Part shown: in pieces, positions 1-8,807 of the stretch
How positions within the stretch are numbered: position 1 is the stretch's first letter
Layout of the letters: each line of letters starts with the position of its first letter
Source: Trujillonella humicola
GTDB lineage: Bacteria; Actinomycetota; Actinomycetes; Mycobacteriales; Geodermatophilaceae
Length of the DNA: 64,000 nucleotides
Reading direction: 5' to 3'
Assembly: GCF_046233715.1 (NCBI RefSeq)
Contig: NZ_JBJNRJ010000006.1
Coordinates: 86,946 to 150,945 of the forward strand
Notes under the pieces: model-generated
Databases searched by the model: none
What the model was told of the DNA's origin: nothing
Seen by the model: only the letters and a program-made list of their open reading frames with translations
Program-made: the position numbers and the translations under genes

Positions 1-9
1 GGGAACGCG

Positions 10-43
10 ACAGGGCCCGTCCCCGGCCGGGGGCGGGCCCTGT
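10..43 (-). terminator. Terminator hairpin after ino1
   Basis: A perfect 10-bp inverted repeat (10-19 and 34-43, ACAGGGCCCG/CGGGCCCTGT) encloses a second GC-rich stem (ccccggccgggg). It lies 20 bases past the ino1 stop codon on the minus strand. There is no T tract, which is usual for actinobacterial terminators. Confidence 0.7.
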
Positions 44-62
44 GGCGCTCGGGCTCGGGCGG

Positions 63-1142
63 TCAGCGCTCGATGTCGCCGCGGATGAAGGCCTCGACGG
101 CGTCGCGGGCCTCGCTGTCGCTGTACTGCACCGGCGGCGACTTCATGAAGTACGACGACGCGGACAGGATCGGGCCGCCGATGCCGCGGTCCTTGGCGAT
201 CTTCGCGGCGCGGACGGCGTCGATGATGATGCCGGCCGAGTTCGGGGAGTCCCAGACCTCGAGCTTGTACTCCAGGTTCAGTGGGACGTCGCCGAACGCG
301 CGGCCCTCGAGCCGGACGTAGGCCCACTTGCGGTCGGTCAGCCACGGCACGTGGTCCGACGGGCCGATGTGCACGTTGTCCTTGCCCATGTCCCGGTCGA
401 CCTGGCTGGTGACGGCCTGGGTCTTGGAGATCTTCTTGGACTCCAGGCGCTCGCGCTCGAGCATGTTCTTGAAGTCCATGTTGCCGCCGACGTTGAGCTG
501 CATCGTGCGGTCCAGCTGCACGCCGCGGTCCTCGAACAGCTTCGCCAGCACCCGGTGGGTGATGGTCGCGCCGACCTGGCTCTTGATGTCGTCACCGACG
601 ATCGGCACCCCGGCGGCGGTGAACTTGTCCGCCCACTCCTTCGTGCCGGCGATGAACACCGGGAGGGCGTTCACGAACGCGACGCCGGCGTCCAGGGCGG
701 CCTGGGCGTAGAACTCGGCGGCCTGCTGCGAGCCGACCGGCAGGTAGCAGACGAGCACGTCGGCGCCGGACTCGCGCAGGGCGGCGACGACGTCCACCGG
801 CTGCTCGTCGGACTCCTCGATGGTCTCCCGGTAGTACCGGCCGAGACCGTCGAGCGTGGTGCCGCGCTGGACGGGGACGCCCAGCGGCGGCACGTCGCAG
901 ATCGAGATGGTGTTGTTCTCGCTGGCGACGATCGCCTCCGAGAGGTCGCGACCGACCTTCTTGGCGTCGACGTCGAACGCGGCGACGAACTGCACGTCCG
1001 AGACGTGGTACTCGCCGAACCGCACGTGCATCAGGCCCGGGACGGAGCCGGTCTCGTCGGCGTCCCGGTAGTAGTGCACGCCCTGCACCAGCGACGCGGC
1101 GCAGTTGCCGACGCCGACGATGGCGACCTTGACGGCTCCCAT
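63..1142 (-). CDS. ino1: Inositol-3-phosphate synthase
   Basis: This enzyme converts glucose 6-phosphate to 1D-myo-inositol 3-phosphate with NAD as recycled cofactor. The product feeds phosphatidylinositol and mycothiol synthesis in actinobacteria. The 359-residue length matches the short actinobacterial type. The N-terminus has a Rossmann motif (VAIVGVGNCAASLVQGV), and the family blocks PVFIAGTKEWADKF, GDDIKSQVGATITHR, GGNMDFKNML and NLEYKLEVWDSPNSAGI follow in order. The ATG has a good Shine-Dalgarno sequence (AGAGAGGA). The gene lies 71 bases downstream of the PadR regulator on the same strand, so the two may be cotranscribed. The order ino1-padR-DUF5318-PBP matches M. tuberculosis Rv0046c to Rv0050. 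Confidence 0.96.
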   Translation of the reverse strand: MGAVKVAIVGVGNCAASLVQGVHYYRDADETGSVPGLMHVRFGEYHVSDVQFVAAFDVDAKKVGRDLSEAIVASENNTISICDVPPLGVPVQRGTTLDGLGRYYRETIEESDEQPVDVVAALRESGADVLVCYLPVGSQQAAEFYAQAALDAGVAFVNALPVFIAGTKEWADKFTAAGVPIVGDDIKSQVGATITHRVLAKLFEDRGVQLDRTMQLNVGGNMDFKNMLERERLESKKISKTQAVTSQVDRDMGKDNVHIGPSDHVPWLTDRKWAYVRLEGRAFGDVPLNLEYKLEVWDSPNSAGIIIDAVRAAKIAKDRGIGGPILSASSYFMKSPPVQYSDSEARDAVEAFIRGDIER

Positions 1143-1213
1143 GGGTTTCCTCTCTCCGTTGGACCCGCAGGTCCCTCGTCTGTCCGGGGCGGTGGACCGC
1201 CCCCGGGCCCCGG

Positions 1214-1855
1214 TCAGGGCGTGCGACCGTCGTCTCCGGCCGCGCCCTCCCGGTGCCCCGTGTCTGTCGGCGCCGTGGTGACCGGTGTCGTGGTGGTCGG
1301 TGTCGTGTCCGTGAGCTCCCGGTCGATGAGCTCGGACAGCCAGCGGACCTCCCGGTCCACGGACTCCAGCCCGTGCCGCTGCAGCTCGAGCGTGTAGCGG
1401 TCCAGTCGCTGCCGGGTCCGCGCCAGTGAGGCCCGCAGTCCTTCCCGCTGCCGCTCGACGGTGCGCCTGCGGCCCTCGAGGATCCGCAGCCGCACGTCCG
1501 CGGCGGTGTGCCGGAAGAAGGCCAGGTGGACGCCGAAGTGGCCTCCGTCGTCGTACGCCTCCGGGCCGGCCTGGCTGACCAGTTCCTGGAAGCGCTCCTT
1601 GCCCTCCGCGGTGATCGTGTAGACCACCTTTCCCCGGCGGCCGGTGAGCGGCGGTGCGTCGGCCGGAAGCAGCTCCCCCCGGCCGGGCTCGGCGGTGGTG
1701 ACGAACCCGGCCGCGTGGAGTCGCTTCAACGCGGGGTACAGCGAGCCGTAGGAGATGCTGCGCAGGCCGCCGAGCACCTGGCTGAGCTGCTTGCGCAGCT
1801 CGTACCCGTGCATCGGCGACTGCTGCAGCAGGCCGAGGATGGCGAACTCGAGCAC
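1214..1855 (-). CDS. PadR family transcriptional regulator
   Basis: A 213-residue regulator with an N-terminal PadR winged helix (FAILGLLQQSPMHGYELRKQ, then SISYGSLYPALKRLHAAG, residues about 3-55), a wing with VVYTITAEGKERFQ, and a C-terminal Arg-rich coiled helix for dimerisation (about 125-180). It ends in a Thr/Pro-rich tail. An open frame extends far upstream, but the GTG at 1855 is chosen because the conserved domain begins there and a GGGGAGGGCGGA ribosome site precedes it. A perfect inverted repeat of PadR type lies 27 bases upstream, so autoregulation and control of downstream ino1 are likely. It corresponds in position to mycobacterial Rv0047c. Confidence 0.9.
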   Translation of the reverse strand: MLEFAILGLLQQSPMHGYELRKQLSQVLGGLRSISYGSLYPALKRLHAAGFVTTAEPGRGELLPADAPPLTGRRGKVVYTITAEGKERFQELVSQAGPEAYDDGGHFGVHLAFFRHTAADVRLRILEGRRRTVERQREGLRASLARTRQRLDRYTLELQRHGLESVDREVRWLSELIDRELTDTTPTTTTPVTTAPTDTGHREGAAGDDGRTP

Positions 1856-1881
1856 TCCGCCCTCCCCAGCTCCCTGCCGGT

Positions 1882-1904
1882 CGATGTATCGAGACGATAC
1901 ATCG
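1882..1904. promoter_or_regulatory. PadR-type operator
   Basis: A perfect 10-bp inverted repeat, CGATGTATCG-AGA-CGATACATCG, lies between the divergent padR and DUF5318 genes. The ATGTAT...ATACAT core is the form bound by PadR regulators. It would cover the padR promoter. Confidence 0.75.
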
Positions 1905-2008
1905 ATCGGTGAACGAGGGGGCAACACGTGGTCACCCGGTCGTGGCGCGCAGGCTGCTCCGGCCGCCGAGAGCCGTTCGCGGACCCCCGCCGGCCGCCCC
2001 CCGGTGCG

Positions 2009-2014
2009 TACCCT
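2009..2014 (+). promoter_or_regulatory. -10 box of a leaderless DUF5318 transcript
   Basis: TACCCT ends 6 bases before the GTG at 2021, with no ribosome binding site between. This fits a leaderless mRNA, which is common in actinobacteria. Confidence 0.4.
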
Positions 2015-2020
2015 GGCCCG

Positions 2021-2434
2021 GTGCCCGGACGACGCTCCGTCGTGGACTACTCGCTGCAGCGGCGAGCCGTCCTCGCGGGCGTGCAGGCGGGGCGCACGAG
2101 CCTGTACGAGGTCTGCGACGCCAGCCCCTACCTGACCCGTGCGGCGCGCTACCACGGCGACCCGACCGACGAGCCGTGCCCGATCTGCCGCGGACACCGG
2201 CTGACCCTCGTCAGCTACGTCTACGGTGACCGCCTCGGTCACGTGTCCGGGCAGGCCAAGACGCACGTCGAACTGGCGCGGATGGACGGCAAGCAGGAGG
2301 AGTTCTCGGTCTACGAGGTGGAGGTCTGCCGCGGGTGCGGCTGGAACCACCTCGGCCGCTCCTACGTCCTCGGTCGGGAACCGGAGCCCGGTCGACGGCC
2401 GGGCCGGAGCCCGCGGCGGGCCGCCACCGAGTAA
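2021..2434 (+). CDS. DUF5318 family conserved hypothetical protein
   Basis: A 137-residue protein with two Cys pairs (CPIC near residue 53, CRGCG near residue 107) that look like a split zinc ribbon, and a basic C-terminal tail (GRRPGRSPRRAATE). It matches the position and length of mycobacterial Rv0049 between the PadR regulator and ponA1. Its biochemical role is unknown. A longer in-frame start exists at 1928, but the GTG at 2021 is preferred: conservation should begin at VVDYSLQRRAVL, and a -10-like TACCCT lies just upstream. The conserved link to ponA suggests, without proof, a cell-envelope role. Confidence 0.8.
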   Translation: MPGRRSVVDYSLQRRAVLAGVQAGRTSLYEVCDASPYLTRAARYHGDPTDEPCPICRGHRLTLVSYVYGDRLGHVSGQAKTHVELARMDGKQEEFSVYEVEVCRGCGWNHLGRSYVLGREPEPGRRPGRSPRRAATE

Positions 2435-2629
2435 CCGAGAGCACTCCGGATCGGGAACACCGCGCCGCCGTCCCGGTCGTTGTACCGCGGGGCGGCCATA
2501 CACGAGCCGGCCGGGGTGAATCGTGTCGCAACGCCGCGGATCTCCCCCGTTCTCACAGCTGCACACGCCACGCTGGGTAGCGGGACGAACTCGTCCCGTC
2601 CCACACCACTGCCAGGAAGGGGCTCGCGC

Positions 2630-5074
2630 GTGCCCTCCCACGACGAGACGTCACCGGTCGGACCGGGCGCCGGCTCGGTCCGCCGGCCTCCGCCCGCCCG
2701 TCCCGGCGGGGCCGGCCGCGGCCGGACGACGGCGTCCCGCTCCGGTTCGGGCTCGGGCGGGAACCGGCCGCCGGGCAACGGCGGTGGCCGGCCGCCGGCG
2801 TCCGGTGGACGCGGTGGCAACGGAAGGGGCGGGAGCGGCGGCCGCAAAGGCAGGCCGGCCCGCACGAAGAAGCAGCGCCGCCGCCGCCGGCTGAAGATCG
2901 CCGCCGGCCTCCTCGCCGGGATGTTCGTGCTGCTCGCGGTGTTCGTGGGCGTCGTCTACGCGACGACCGAGGTGCCCGACCCCAGCAGCGTCCAGAACGC
3001 CCAGACGACCGTCGTGTACTACGCCGACGGCACCACCGAGATGGGGCGCCTGGGCGACGAGAACCGCACCAACGTCTCGCTGGACCAGGTGTCGGAGCCC
3101 GCCCGCAACGCGATCCTCGCGGCGGAGAACCGGAACTTCTACGCCGACCCGGGCATCTCGTTCACCGGCATCGTCCGCGCGGCCTGGAACAACGTGACCG
3201 GCGGCTCGACGCAGGGCGGGTCGACGATCACCCAGCAGTACGTCAAGAACGCCTTCCTGACCCAGGAGCAGACGTTCAGCCGGAAGTTCCAGGAGCTGTT
3301 CCTGGCCATCAAGCTGGACAACGAGTACTCGAAGGACGAGATCTTCGAGAACTACCTCAACACCATCTACTTCGGCCGCGGCGCCTACGGCATCGAGGCG
3401 GCGGCCAACACCTTCTTCGGCGTCCCGGCCAGCGCGCTGACCGCCGAGCAGGGCGCCGTCCTCGCCGTCCTCATCCGCAACCCGTCGAACAACGACCCCG
3501 AGGTCAACCCGGAGGGCGCGCTCAGCCGGTGGGAGCGGGTGCTCGACGCCATGGAGGGGGAGGGCTGGCTCACCGCCGACCAGCGCGCCGCCGCGGTCTA
3601 CCCCCCGGTCATGCCGCGCACCGGCTCCAACCTCGGCATCCCCAGCGGTCCCGAGGGCCTGGTGGTCCAGCAGGCGCTGGCCGAGCTGCGGGCCAAGGGC
3701 TACACCGAGCAGCAGATCCTGGCCGGCGGGCTGCGGATCACGACCACCATCCAGAAGCCGGCGCAGGACGCGGCGATCGCCGCCGTGGCCGACGTCATGG
3801 AGGGCGAGCCGGAGAACCTGCGGCAGGCGCTGGTGGCCGTCGACCCGCGGACCGGTGCCGTCGTCGCCTACTACGGCGGGCCGAACGGGACCGGGACCGA
3901 CTACGCGCAGGCGCAGCGCCAGCCCGGCTCCTCCATGAAGCCCTACGTGCTGGCCACCGCCCTGGAGCAGGGCATCGGCGTCCAGTCGCGCCGTGACGGC
4001 TCCTCACCGCAGACCTTCCCCGACCGCGAGGCCCCGGTGCGCAACTCCGGCGGCGCCTCCTGCGGCAGCTGCACCCTGGTCGAGGCGATGACCCGCTCGC
4101 TGAACACCACCTTCTACGGGCTGGCCTACGAGGTCGGGCCGGAGAACGTCCGCGCGACGGCGCTGGCCGCCGCCGGGCTGCCGGAGACGTGGCAGGGCGG
4201 GTTCCTCGAGGGGCAGACGATCCTGGCCAACGCCGACGGCGGCACCGGCTCGGCCATCGGCATCGGCGAGTACGAGATGCGCCCCATCGACCAGGCGCAC
4301 GGCTTCGCCACCCTCGCCGCCGGCGGCGTGGAGCGCAGCCCGTACTTCGTCGCGCGGGTGACCGACAGCACCGGCGCGGTCCTGCTCGAGTACGGCGGTG
4401 ACCCCGGTGAGCAGGTCATCCCGGCCGACGTCGCCGGGGACACGACCTACGCGCTGCGCGACGTCGCGTCCTACTCCCGCCGCTCCCTGGACGGCAACCG
4501 CCCGGTGGCCAGCAAGACCGGCACCCAGGGGCTCAACGCGACCGACAACTCCGACGCCTGGATGGTCGGGTACACCCCGTCGCTGTCGACGGCGGTGTGG
4601 ATGGGCACCGACGGCCGGGAGCCGATCGTCAACGCCGGCGGCTCGATCATCTACGGCTCGGGCCTGCCCGGTGCCATCTGGCAGCAGTTCATGAACGCCG
4701 TCCTGGCCGGGACGCCGGAGGAGCCGCTGCCCGACGAGCCGGTGATCGACGCCGACCGCAGGGGGCCGCCGCCGAGCGAGACCGCCGCCCCGCCGACGTC
4801 GGAGGCGCCGCAGACGACGCAGCCGGCGCCGACCACCACCGTCGAGGAGCCCGAGGACACCCCGCCGCCGGCACCCGAGCCGACGCCGACGCCGACCCCC
4901 ACGCCCACGCCCACCCCGACGCCTCCCCCGACCGCTCCCCCGACGCCTCCCCTGCCGGGGACCCAGGCGCCGGGCAACGGCGGCGGCGGGCCGGGCGGGC
5001 CGGGCGGGCCTGGCGGCGGCGGTCAGGGCGGTCAGGCCGGCGGGCAGGTGCAGCAGCCCGTCCCCGCCGGCTGA
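2630..5074 (+). CDS. ponA: Bifunctional penicillin-binding protein (transglycosylase/transpeptidase)
   Basis: A class A PBP that polymerises and crosslinks peptidoglycan outside the membrane. From the GTG at 2630 (Shine-Dalgarno AGGAAGG) it has 814 residues: a Gly/Arg-rich cytoplasmic tail (1-85), one membrane helix (about 88-112), a GT51 domain with catalytic Glu166 in AAENRNFYADPG and GGSTITQQYVKN, and a transpeptidase domain with S434-S-M-K437, S490-L-N492 and K629-T-G. The last 80 residues are Pro/Thr-rich (a run of PT dipeptides) and then Gly-rich, probably lying in the wall. It is the Rv0050 (ponA1) equivalent. An upstream ATG at 2480 is open but lacks a good ribosome site and adds unrelated sequence. 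Confidence 0.95.
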   Translation: MPSHDETSPVGPGAGSVRRPPPARPGGAGRGRTTASRSGSGSGGNRPPGNGGGRPPASGGRGGNGRGGSGGRKGRPARTKKQRRRRRLKIAAGLLAGMFVLLAVFVGVVYATTEVPDPSSVQNAQTTVVYYADGTTEMGRLGDENRTNVSLDQVSEPARNAILAAENRNFYADPGISFTGIVRAAWNNVTGGSTQGGSTITQQYVKNAFLTQEQTFSRKFQELFLAIKLDNEYSKDEIFENYLNTIYFGRGAYGIEAAANTFFGVPASALTAEQGAVLAVLIRNPSNNDPEVNPEGALSRWERVLDAMEGEGWLTADQRAAAVYPPVMPRTGSNLGIPSGPEGLVVQQALAELRAKGYTEQQILAGGLRITTTIQKPAQDAAIAAVADVMEGEPENLRQALVAVDPRTGAVVAYYGGPNGTGTDYAQAQRQPGSSMKPYVLATALEQGIGVQSRRDGSSPQTFPDREAPVRNSGGASCGSCTLVEAMTRSLNTTFYGLAYEVGPENVRATALAAAGLPETWQGGFLEGQTILANADGGTGSAIGIGEYEMRPIDQAHGFATLAAGGVERSPYFVARVTDSTGAVLLEYGGDPGEQVIPADVAGDTTYALRDVASYSRRSLDGNRPVASKTGTQGLNATDNSDAWMVGYTPSLSTAVWMGTDGREPIVNAGGSIIYGSGLPGAIWQQFMNAVLAGTPEEPLPDEPVIDADRRGPPPSETAAPPTSEAPQTTQPAPTTTVEEPEDTPPPAPEPTPTPTPTPTPTPTPPPTAPPTPPLPGTQAPGNGGGGPGGPGGPGGGGQGGQAGGQVQQPVPAG

Positions 5075-5094
5075 GCGCCCGGCAGACTGGCGCG

Positions 5095-6675
5095 GTGACC
5101 TCCGCGCAGCACCCTCCGGACCCCTCGGACAGCTCCGCTGCCGGGGGGTCCGTGCCGTTCCGGGGGACGCCGTCCCCGCCGGCGGGTCCGGACCGGGTCG
5201 AGCCGGCGGGTCCGGACCGGGTCGAGCCGGCGGGTCCGGACCGGGTCGTGCCGACCTGGACCGACCGGGTGGTCGCGCAGGCCGCCGAGGCCGTCGGCGG
5301 CCCGTGGGGACGGCACGCGGTCACCGGCCGGGCGCTGTTCTGGACCCCGCTGCGGGTCTGCCTGCTGTTCACCACGACGGTGCTGGCGCTCGCGTGGGTG
5401 AAGCAGGCCCCCTGCTCGTCGGGCAACTGGGCGGGCAGCCTGCAGTACACCCACTTCTGCTACAACGACGCCATCCCGCTGTGGGGACTGCACGGCCTGG
5501 ACCAGGGGGCCGTCCCCTACCTGGACTCCGCGGTCGAGTACCCGGTGCTGACCGGTGGGTTGATGGCGGTCGCGGCGGGGCTGGCTCGTGCCTACGGCGG
5601 GATCTCCGGCGACCAGGGACCCTTTCCCGGAGTTCCGGCGGTGCAGGCCTACTACGTGGTCACCTGCCTGCTGCTGGCGCTGCTGGCCCTCCTGGTGACG
5701 CGCACGGTCATGGCGCTGGCCGGGCGCCGGCCGTGGGACACCGCGATGGTCGCCCTCTCGCCGCTGCTGCTGGTGCACGCCTTCACCAACTGGGACCTGC
5801 TGGCCGTCGCCCTGACCGGGCTGGGCATGTGGGCGTGGGCGCGGCAGCGGGAGGTCCTGGCCGGTGCGCTGCTCGGGCTGGCGATCGCGGCGAAGTTCTA
5901 CCCGTTGCTCGTGCTCGGCGCGTTGCTGCTGCTGTGCCTGCGGGCCGGGCTCTGGCGCACCTGGCTGCGGGCCGCCGGTGCCGCCGTCGTCGCCTGGCTG
6001 GCGGTCAACGTGCCGGTCGCGCTGCTGGCGTTCGACAACTGGGCCACGTTCTTCACCTTCAGCCGGGAGCGCCGGGCCAACCCCGAGACGCTGTGGAACC
6101 TGGCCATCACGCTGTCCGACGGCCGCGCGTTCGACGGGCCGCTCGCCGAGGGGCAGCCGCCCTCGGTGCTCAACGCCGTCGTCACGGTCGTGCTGCTCGC
6201 CTACGGGCTGGGCGTGGCCTGGCTGACGCTGGCCGCTCCCGTGCGGCCGCGGGTAGCGCAGGTGGCCTTCCTCCTGGTCGCGGGCTTCCTGCTGCTCAAC
6301 AAGGTGTGGAGCCCGCAGTTCTCGCTGTGGCTGCTGCCCCTGGCCGTGCTCGCCCGGCCGCGCTGGCGCTCGCTGCTGCTGTGGCAGGCCGTCGAGGCGC
6401 TGGTGTGGGGGGTGACGATGCTCTGGTACCTCGGCACCGCCAACCGCGGCATCGACCAGGAGTGGTTCTGGATGGTCGTCGTCACCCGGGACGTCGCGGT
6501 CGTCGGACTCGTCGTGCTGGTGGTGCGCGAGATCTGGCGGCCCGACTCCGACGTCGTCCGCACCAGCTGGCCCGGCGTCGACGACCCCGCCGGCGGCGTG
6601 CTGGACCGTGCGCCCGACCGGCTCGCGCTCACCGGCCGGAGGACGGCGCCGCGGCTCAGCCGATCGCGGACCTGA
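5095..6675 (+). CDS. GT87-type polyprenyl-linked mannosyltransferase, membrane protein
   Basis: A 526-residue polytopic protein with about 10-12 hydrophobic segments (for example VCLLFTTTVLALAWV and ALLGLAIAAKFYPLLVLGAL). It belongs to the GT87/DUF2029 group of glycosyltransferases, which use polyprenyl-phosphate mannose outside the membrane for lipoglycan or glycoprotein synthesis. The motif SAVEYPVLTGG and the AAKFYPL segment are typical of the group. It corresponds to Rv0051 next to ponA1. The GTG at 5095, 20 bases after ponA, is the likely start. Residues 30-52 hold three copies of an 8-residue unit (PAGPDRVE) encoded by 24-base tandem repeats. The 3' end overlaps the convergent gene by 20 bases. 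Confidence 0.85.
   Translation: MTSAQHPPDPSDSSAAGGSVPFRGTPSPPAGPDRVEPAGPDRVEPAGPDRVVPTWTDRVVAQAAEAVGGPWGRHAVTGRALFWTPLRVCLLFTTTVLALAWVKQAPCSSGNWAGSLQYTHFCYNDAIPLWGLHGLDQGAVPYLDSAVEYPVLTGGLMAVAAGLARAYGGISGDQGPFPGVPAVQAYYVVTCLLLALLALLVTRTVMALAGRRPWDTAMVALSPLLLVHAFTNWDLLAVALTGLGMWAWARQREVLAGALLGLAIAAKFYPLLVLGALLLLCLRAGLWRTWLRAAGAAVVAWLAVNVPVALLAFDNWATFFTFSRERRANPETLWNLAITLSDGRAFDGPLAEGQPPSVLNAVVTVVLLAYGLGVAWLTLAAPVRPRVAQVAFLLVAGFLLLNKVWSPQFSLWLLPLAVLARPRWRSLLLWQAVEALVWGVTMLWYLGTANRGIDQEWFWMVVVTRDVAVVGLVVLVVREIWRPDSDVVRTSWPGVDDPAGGVLDRAPDRLALTGRRTAPRLSRSRT
5182..5250 (+). repeat. Three tandem 24-base units in the GT87 gene
   Basis: The unit GCGGGTCCGGACCGGGTCGA plus GCCG occurs three times in frame and encodes AGPDRVEP. 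The third copy ends GTGCCG. It lies in the cytoplasmic N-terminal tail before the first membrane helix, so copy number could vary without harming the enzyme. Confidence 0.85.
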
Positions 6676-7468
6676 CGAGGGCGACCTCCTCGGCGTGGGC
6701 CGCGGCGTCGCCCGGGGTCTCCAGGACGATCGGCGCGTCGGCGGCCCGGGCCACGTCCAGCAGCACCTCGGGTGGGATCTCGCCGCCGGCCAGCGGCGCG
6801 TGCCGGTCGCGGCTGGACCCGGCCGCGTCGCGGCTGTTGTTGAGGTGCACGACGTCGATCCGGCCGGTGAGCGCGCGGACGTCGTCCACCGCCGTCTCGA
6901 GGTCCCACCCGGCGGCCCAGGCGTGGCAGGTGTCCAGCACGAAGCCGGTGCCGAACCCGCCGACGGCCTCCCACAGCCGCGCCAGCGCGTCGAGGTCGCG
7001 GGCCATGGCGTTGCCGCCGCCCGCGGTGTTCTCGATGAGCAGCGGGACGGCGAAGCCGCCGGCCTCGGCCTGGCGGGCGAAGGTCTTGCGCCAGTTGTCG
7101 ACGCCGGCGGCCGGGTCGTCCGCGGCAAGCACGTGACCGCCGTGCACGACCAGCCCCAGCGCGCCGACGGCCGCCGCGGCGTCGGCATGCTGGCCCAGCA
7201 GCTTGCGGCTCGGGATGCGGATGCGGTTGTTCGTCGTGGCCACGTTGAGCACGTAGGGGGCGTGGACGACGACGGTGACCTCCCCCTCGCGCAGCGCGTC
7301 GGCGTCCGGCCGGGGCCGGGGCGCCTTCCACCCCTGCGGGTCGCCCAGGAAGACCTGCACGCCGTCGGCGTCCATCTCCGCCGCGCGGGCGATCGGGCCG
7401 CCGTCGAGCAGCTCGCCGGCCTCGGTCAGGCCGGGGCCGACGTGTACGCCGATCGGGTGCGTCGCCAT
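6656..7468 (-). CDS. TIM-barrel protein, endonuclease IV-like
   Basis: A 270-residue protein of the AP-endonuclease family 2 / sugar-phosphate isomerase superfamily. Visible metal-ligand motifs are HAPYVLNVAT (near residue 68), a Glu in LLIENTAGGGNAM, DTCHAWAAGWD (Asp and His), and HLNNSRDAAGSSRDRH. The terminal IVLETPGD gives the last Glu. This order (H, E, D-x-x-H, H, D-x-H, E) is that of deoxyribonuclease IV, which cuts DNA at abasic sites using three zinc ions. The ATG at 7468 is favoured over an upstream in-frame start at 7522 because MATHPIGVHVGPG begins the barrel. It is convergent with and overlaps the GT87 gene. Confidence 0.85.
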   Translation of the reverse strand: MATHPIGVHVGPGLTEAGELLDGGPIARAAEMDADGVQVFLGDPQGWKAPRPRPDADALREGEVTVVVHAPYVLNVATTNNRIRIPSRKLLGQHADAAAAVGALGLVVHGGHVLAADDPAAGVDNWRKTFARQAEAGGFAVPLLIENTAGGGNAMARDLDALARLWEAVGGFGTGFVLDTCHAWAAGWDLETAVDDVRALTGRIDVVHLNNSRDAAGSSRDRHAPLAGGEIPPEVLLDVARAADAPIVLETPGDAAAHAEEVALVRSAIG

Positions 7469-7586
7469 GGGACCGACGGTAGTTCCGGCCGGCGACAGGT
7501 TTGCGCGTAACCCGGGACACACATCATCGTTCCTGCACCGTGACGGGGGTTACTCCCCGGTAGCTCGACGGAGGGTGTGCACGGAC

Positions 7587-8651
7587 ATGGCGACCGGTCG
7601 GATCCGACGCAGCGCCCGGCGGGGCCTCGCCGGGGCGCTCCTGCTCTGGCTGGCCATCCTGGGGACGTCGGTGCTCGTGGCGCCCCGTGCCCACGCCGAC
7701 CCCAACGGCCGGGTGGACCCGGTGGTGGAGGTGGTCATCCGGGACCTCACGCCGCACTACGTGTCGATCGACGACGGCGACACCGTGCGCTTCACCAACC
7801 AGATCCCGGACAAGACCGTCCAGGTCGGCGGCGGGGGTCTGCTGCCGTCACTGGTGAGCGTGACGGTGCGGACCGAGGTCACGCTGACCATGCCCACGGG
7901 GACCCGGGTGCTGCCGCCCGGTGCCTCCTGGGACGAGACCTTCGACCGCGACTGCTCGCTGCCCGGCGTCGTCGACGTCTGCCTGATCGGCTACACCTAC
8001 CGGCTGCAGAGCAACGCCTCGCTGACCGCGGCGCTCACCGACGCGGTGTTCCGCCTGCTCCCTCCGCTGCCGGTGCCCACGCCGTTCGTCGTCACCACGC
8101 TGCCGCTGCCCAACCTGCCGGGGGTCGACCTGCCGCAGCTCCCGGTGATCGACGTCCCGACCCTGCTGCCCGGTGTCGGCGAGGTCCTGCCGCAGCTCGT
8201 CCCGCAGGGGGAGGCGCCCGCGCCGGCGCAGCAGCCCGTCGTCCCGTCGGCGCCGGCGGCGTCCGGCGTCGACGGGCTCCCCTACGCCTACGACACCGGG
8301 CTGGGCGCGGCGGACATGTCGCCGACCGGGGGCGGGGTGGCGGTGCTCGACCTGAGCCGGTTCACGCCGGCCTCGGGGGCGTCGGCCGGCGCCGGGGCCG
8401 CCGCGGGCGGATCCGGTGGGCGCGCAGGGAGCTACGACGGCGCCCCGGTGCCGGTGTTCGGCCGGCTGTCCGGGCTCGGGGAGGCGCTGGACGAGGAGAG
8501 CGCGAGCAGCGCCGACCCGGCCGACCCGGCCGCCGGCCCGCTCCCGCTCCCCGCGCTGCTCGCCATGGTGGCGCTGGCGGCGGCCACGGCCGCCCTGGTC
8601 CGCACGCACCTGGCCACCCGGTCGACCGGCGGGTCGCCCCGCTCGCGCTGA
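7587..8651 (+). CDS. Secreted cupredoxin-like surface protein with C-terminal membrane anchor
   Basis: A 354-residue exported protein. A twin-Arg-like signal peptide (about 1-33, cleavage after APRAHA) is followed by a beta domain resembling plastocyanin/cupredoxin (VVIRDLTPHYVSIDDGDTVR then FTNQ...), where copper ligands are not obvious. A long Pro/Val/Leu-rich linker (about 150-230) and a C-terminal hydrophobic segment (about 315-340) with an Arg-rich end anchor it. A GACGGAGGG ribosome site precedes the ATG. No conserved enzymatic residue was recognised, so a structural or adhesive role is as likely as electron transfer. Confidence 0.75.
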   Translation: MATGRIRRSARRGLAGALLLWLAILGTSVLVAPRAHADPNGRVDPVVEVVIRDLTPHYVSIDDGDTVRFTNQIPDKTVQVGGGGLLPSLVSVTVRTEVTLTMPTGTRVLPPGASWDETFDRDCSLPGVVDVCLIGYTYRLQSNASLTAALTDAVFRLLPPLPVPTPFVVTTLPLPNLPGVDLPQLPVIDVPTLLPGVGEVLPQLVPQGEAPAPAQQPVVPSAPAASGVDGLPYAYDTGLGAADMSPTGGGVAVLDLSRFTPASGASAGAGAAAGGSGGRAGSYDGAPVPVFGRLSGLGEALDEESASSADPADPAAGPLPLPALLAMVALAAATAALVRTHLATRSTGGSPRSR

Positions 8652-8741
8652 GCACCCCGCCGGGCGCCGTCCCTCGCTGCCCGGCCGCGCACGTCCGGGG
8701 TGGTCCTGTGGACGGCGGCGGAGGGTCGTCCCCGGCGCTGG

Positions 8742-8747
8742 TAGCCT
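8742..8747 (+). promoter_or_regulatory. Possible -10 box for the rpsF operon
   Basis: TAGCCT lies about 115 bases upstream of rpsF with no clear -35 match. It would give a long leader containing the hairpin described at 8808-8850. Confidence 0.35.
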
Positions 8748-8807
8748 GTGCGGTGGCGCGTTCTCCTCCCGCTCCCGCGGGGGTGGGGCGCGCGACGCAT
8801 GTACGAC

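Noticed and set aside
4880..4930. CCGACGCC-type repeats near the ponA end considered as a regulatory repeat
   Set aside because: They are codons for a Pro-Thr wall-spanning tail in the right frame.
5032..7188. Very long open frame on the minus strand across the GT87 gene
   Set aside because: It is a GC3-driven shadow of the real plus-strand membrane protein; the translation is Arg/Pro/Ala-rich with no domain.
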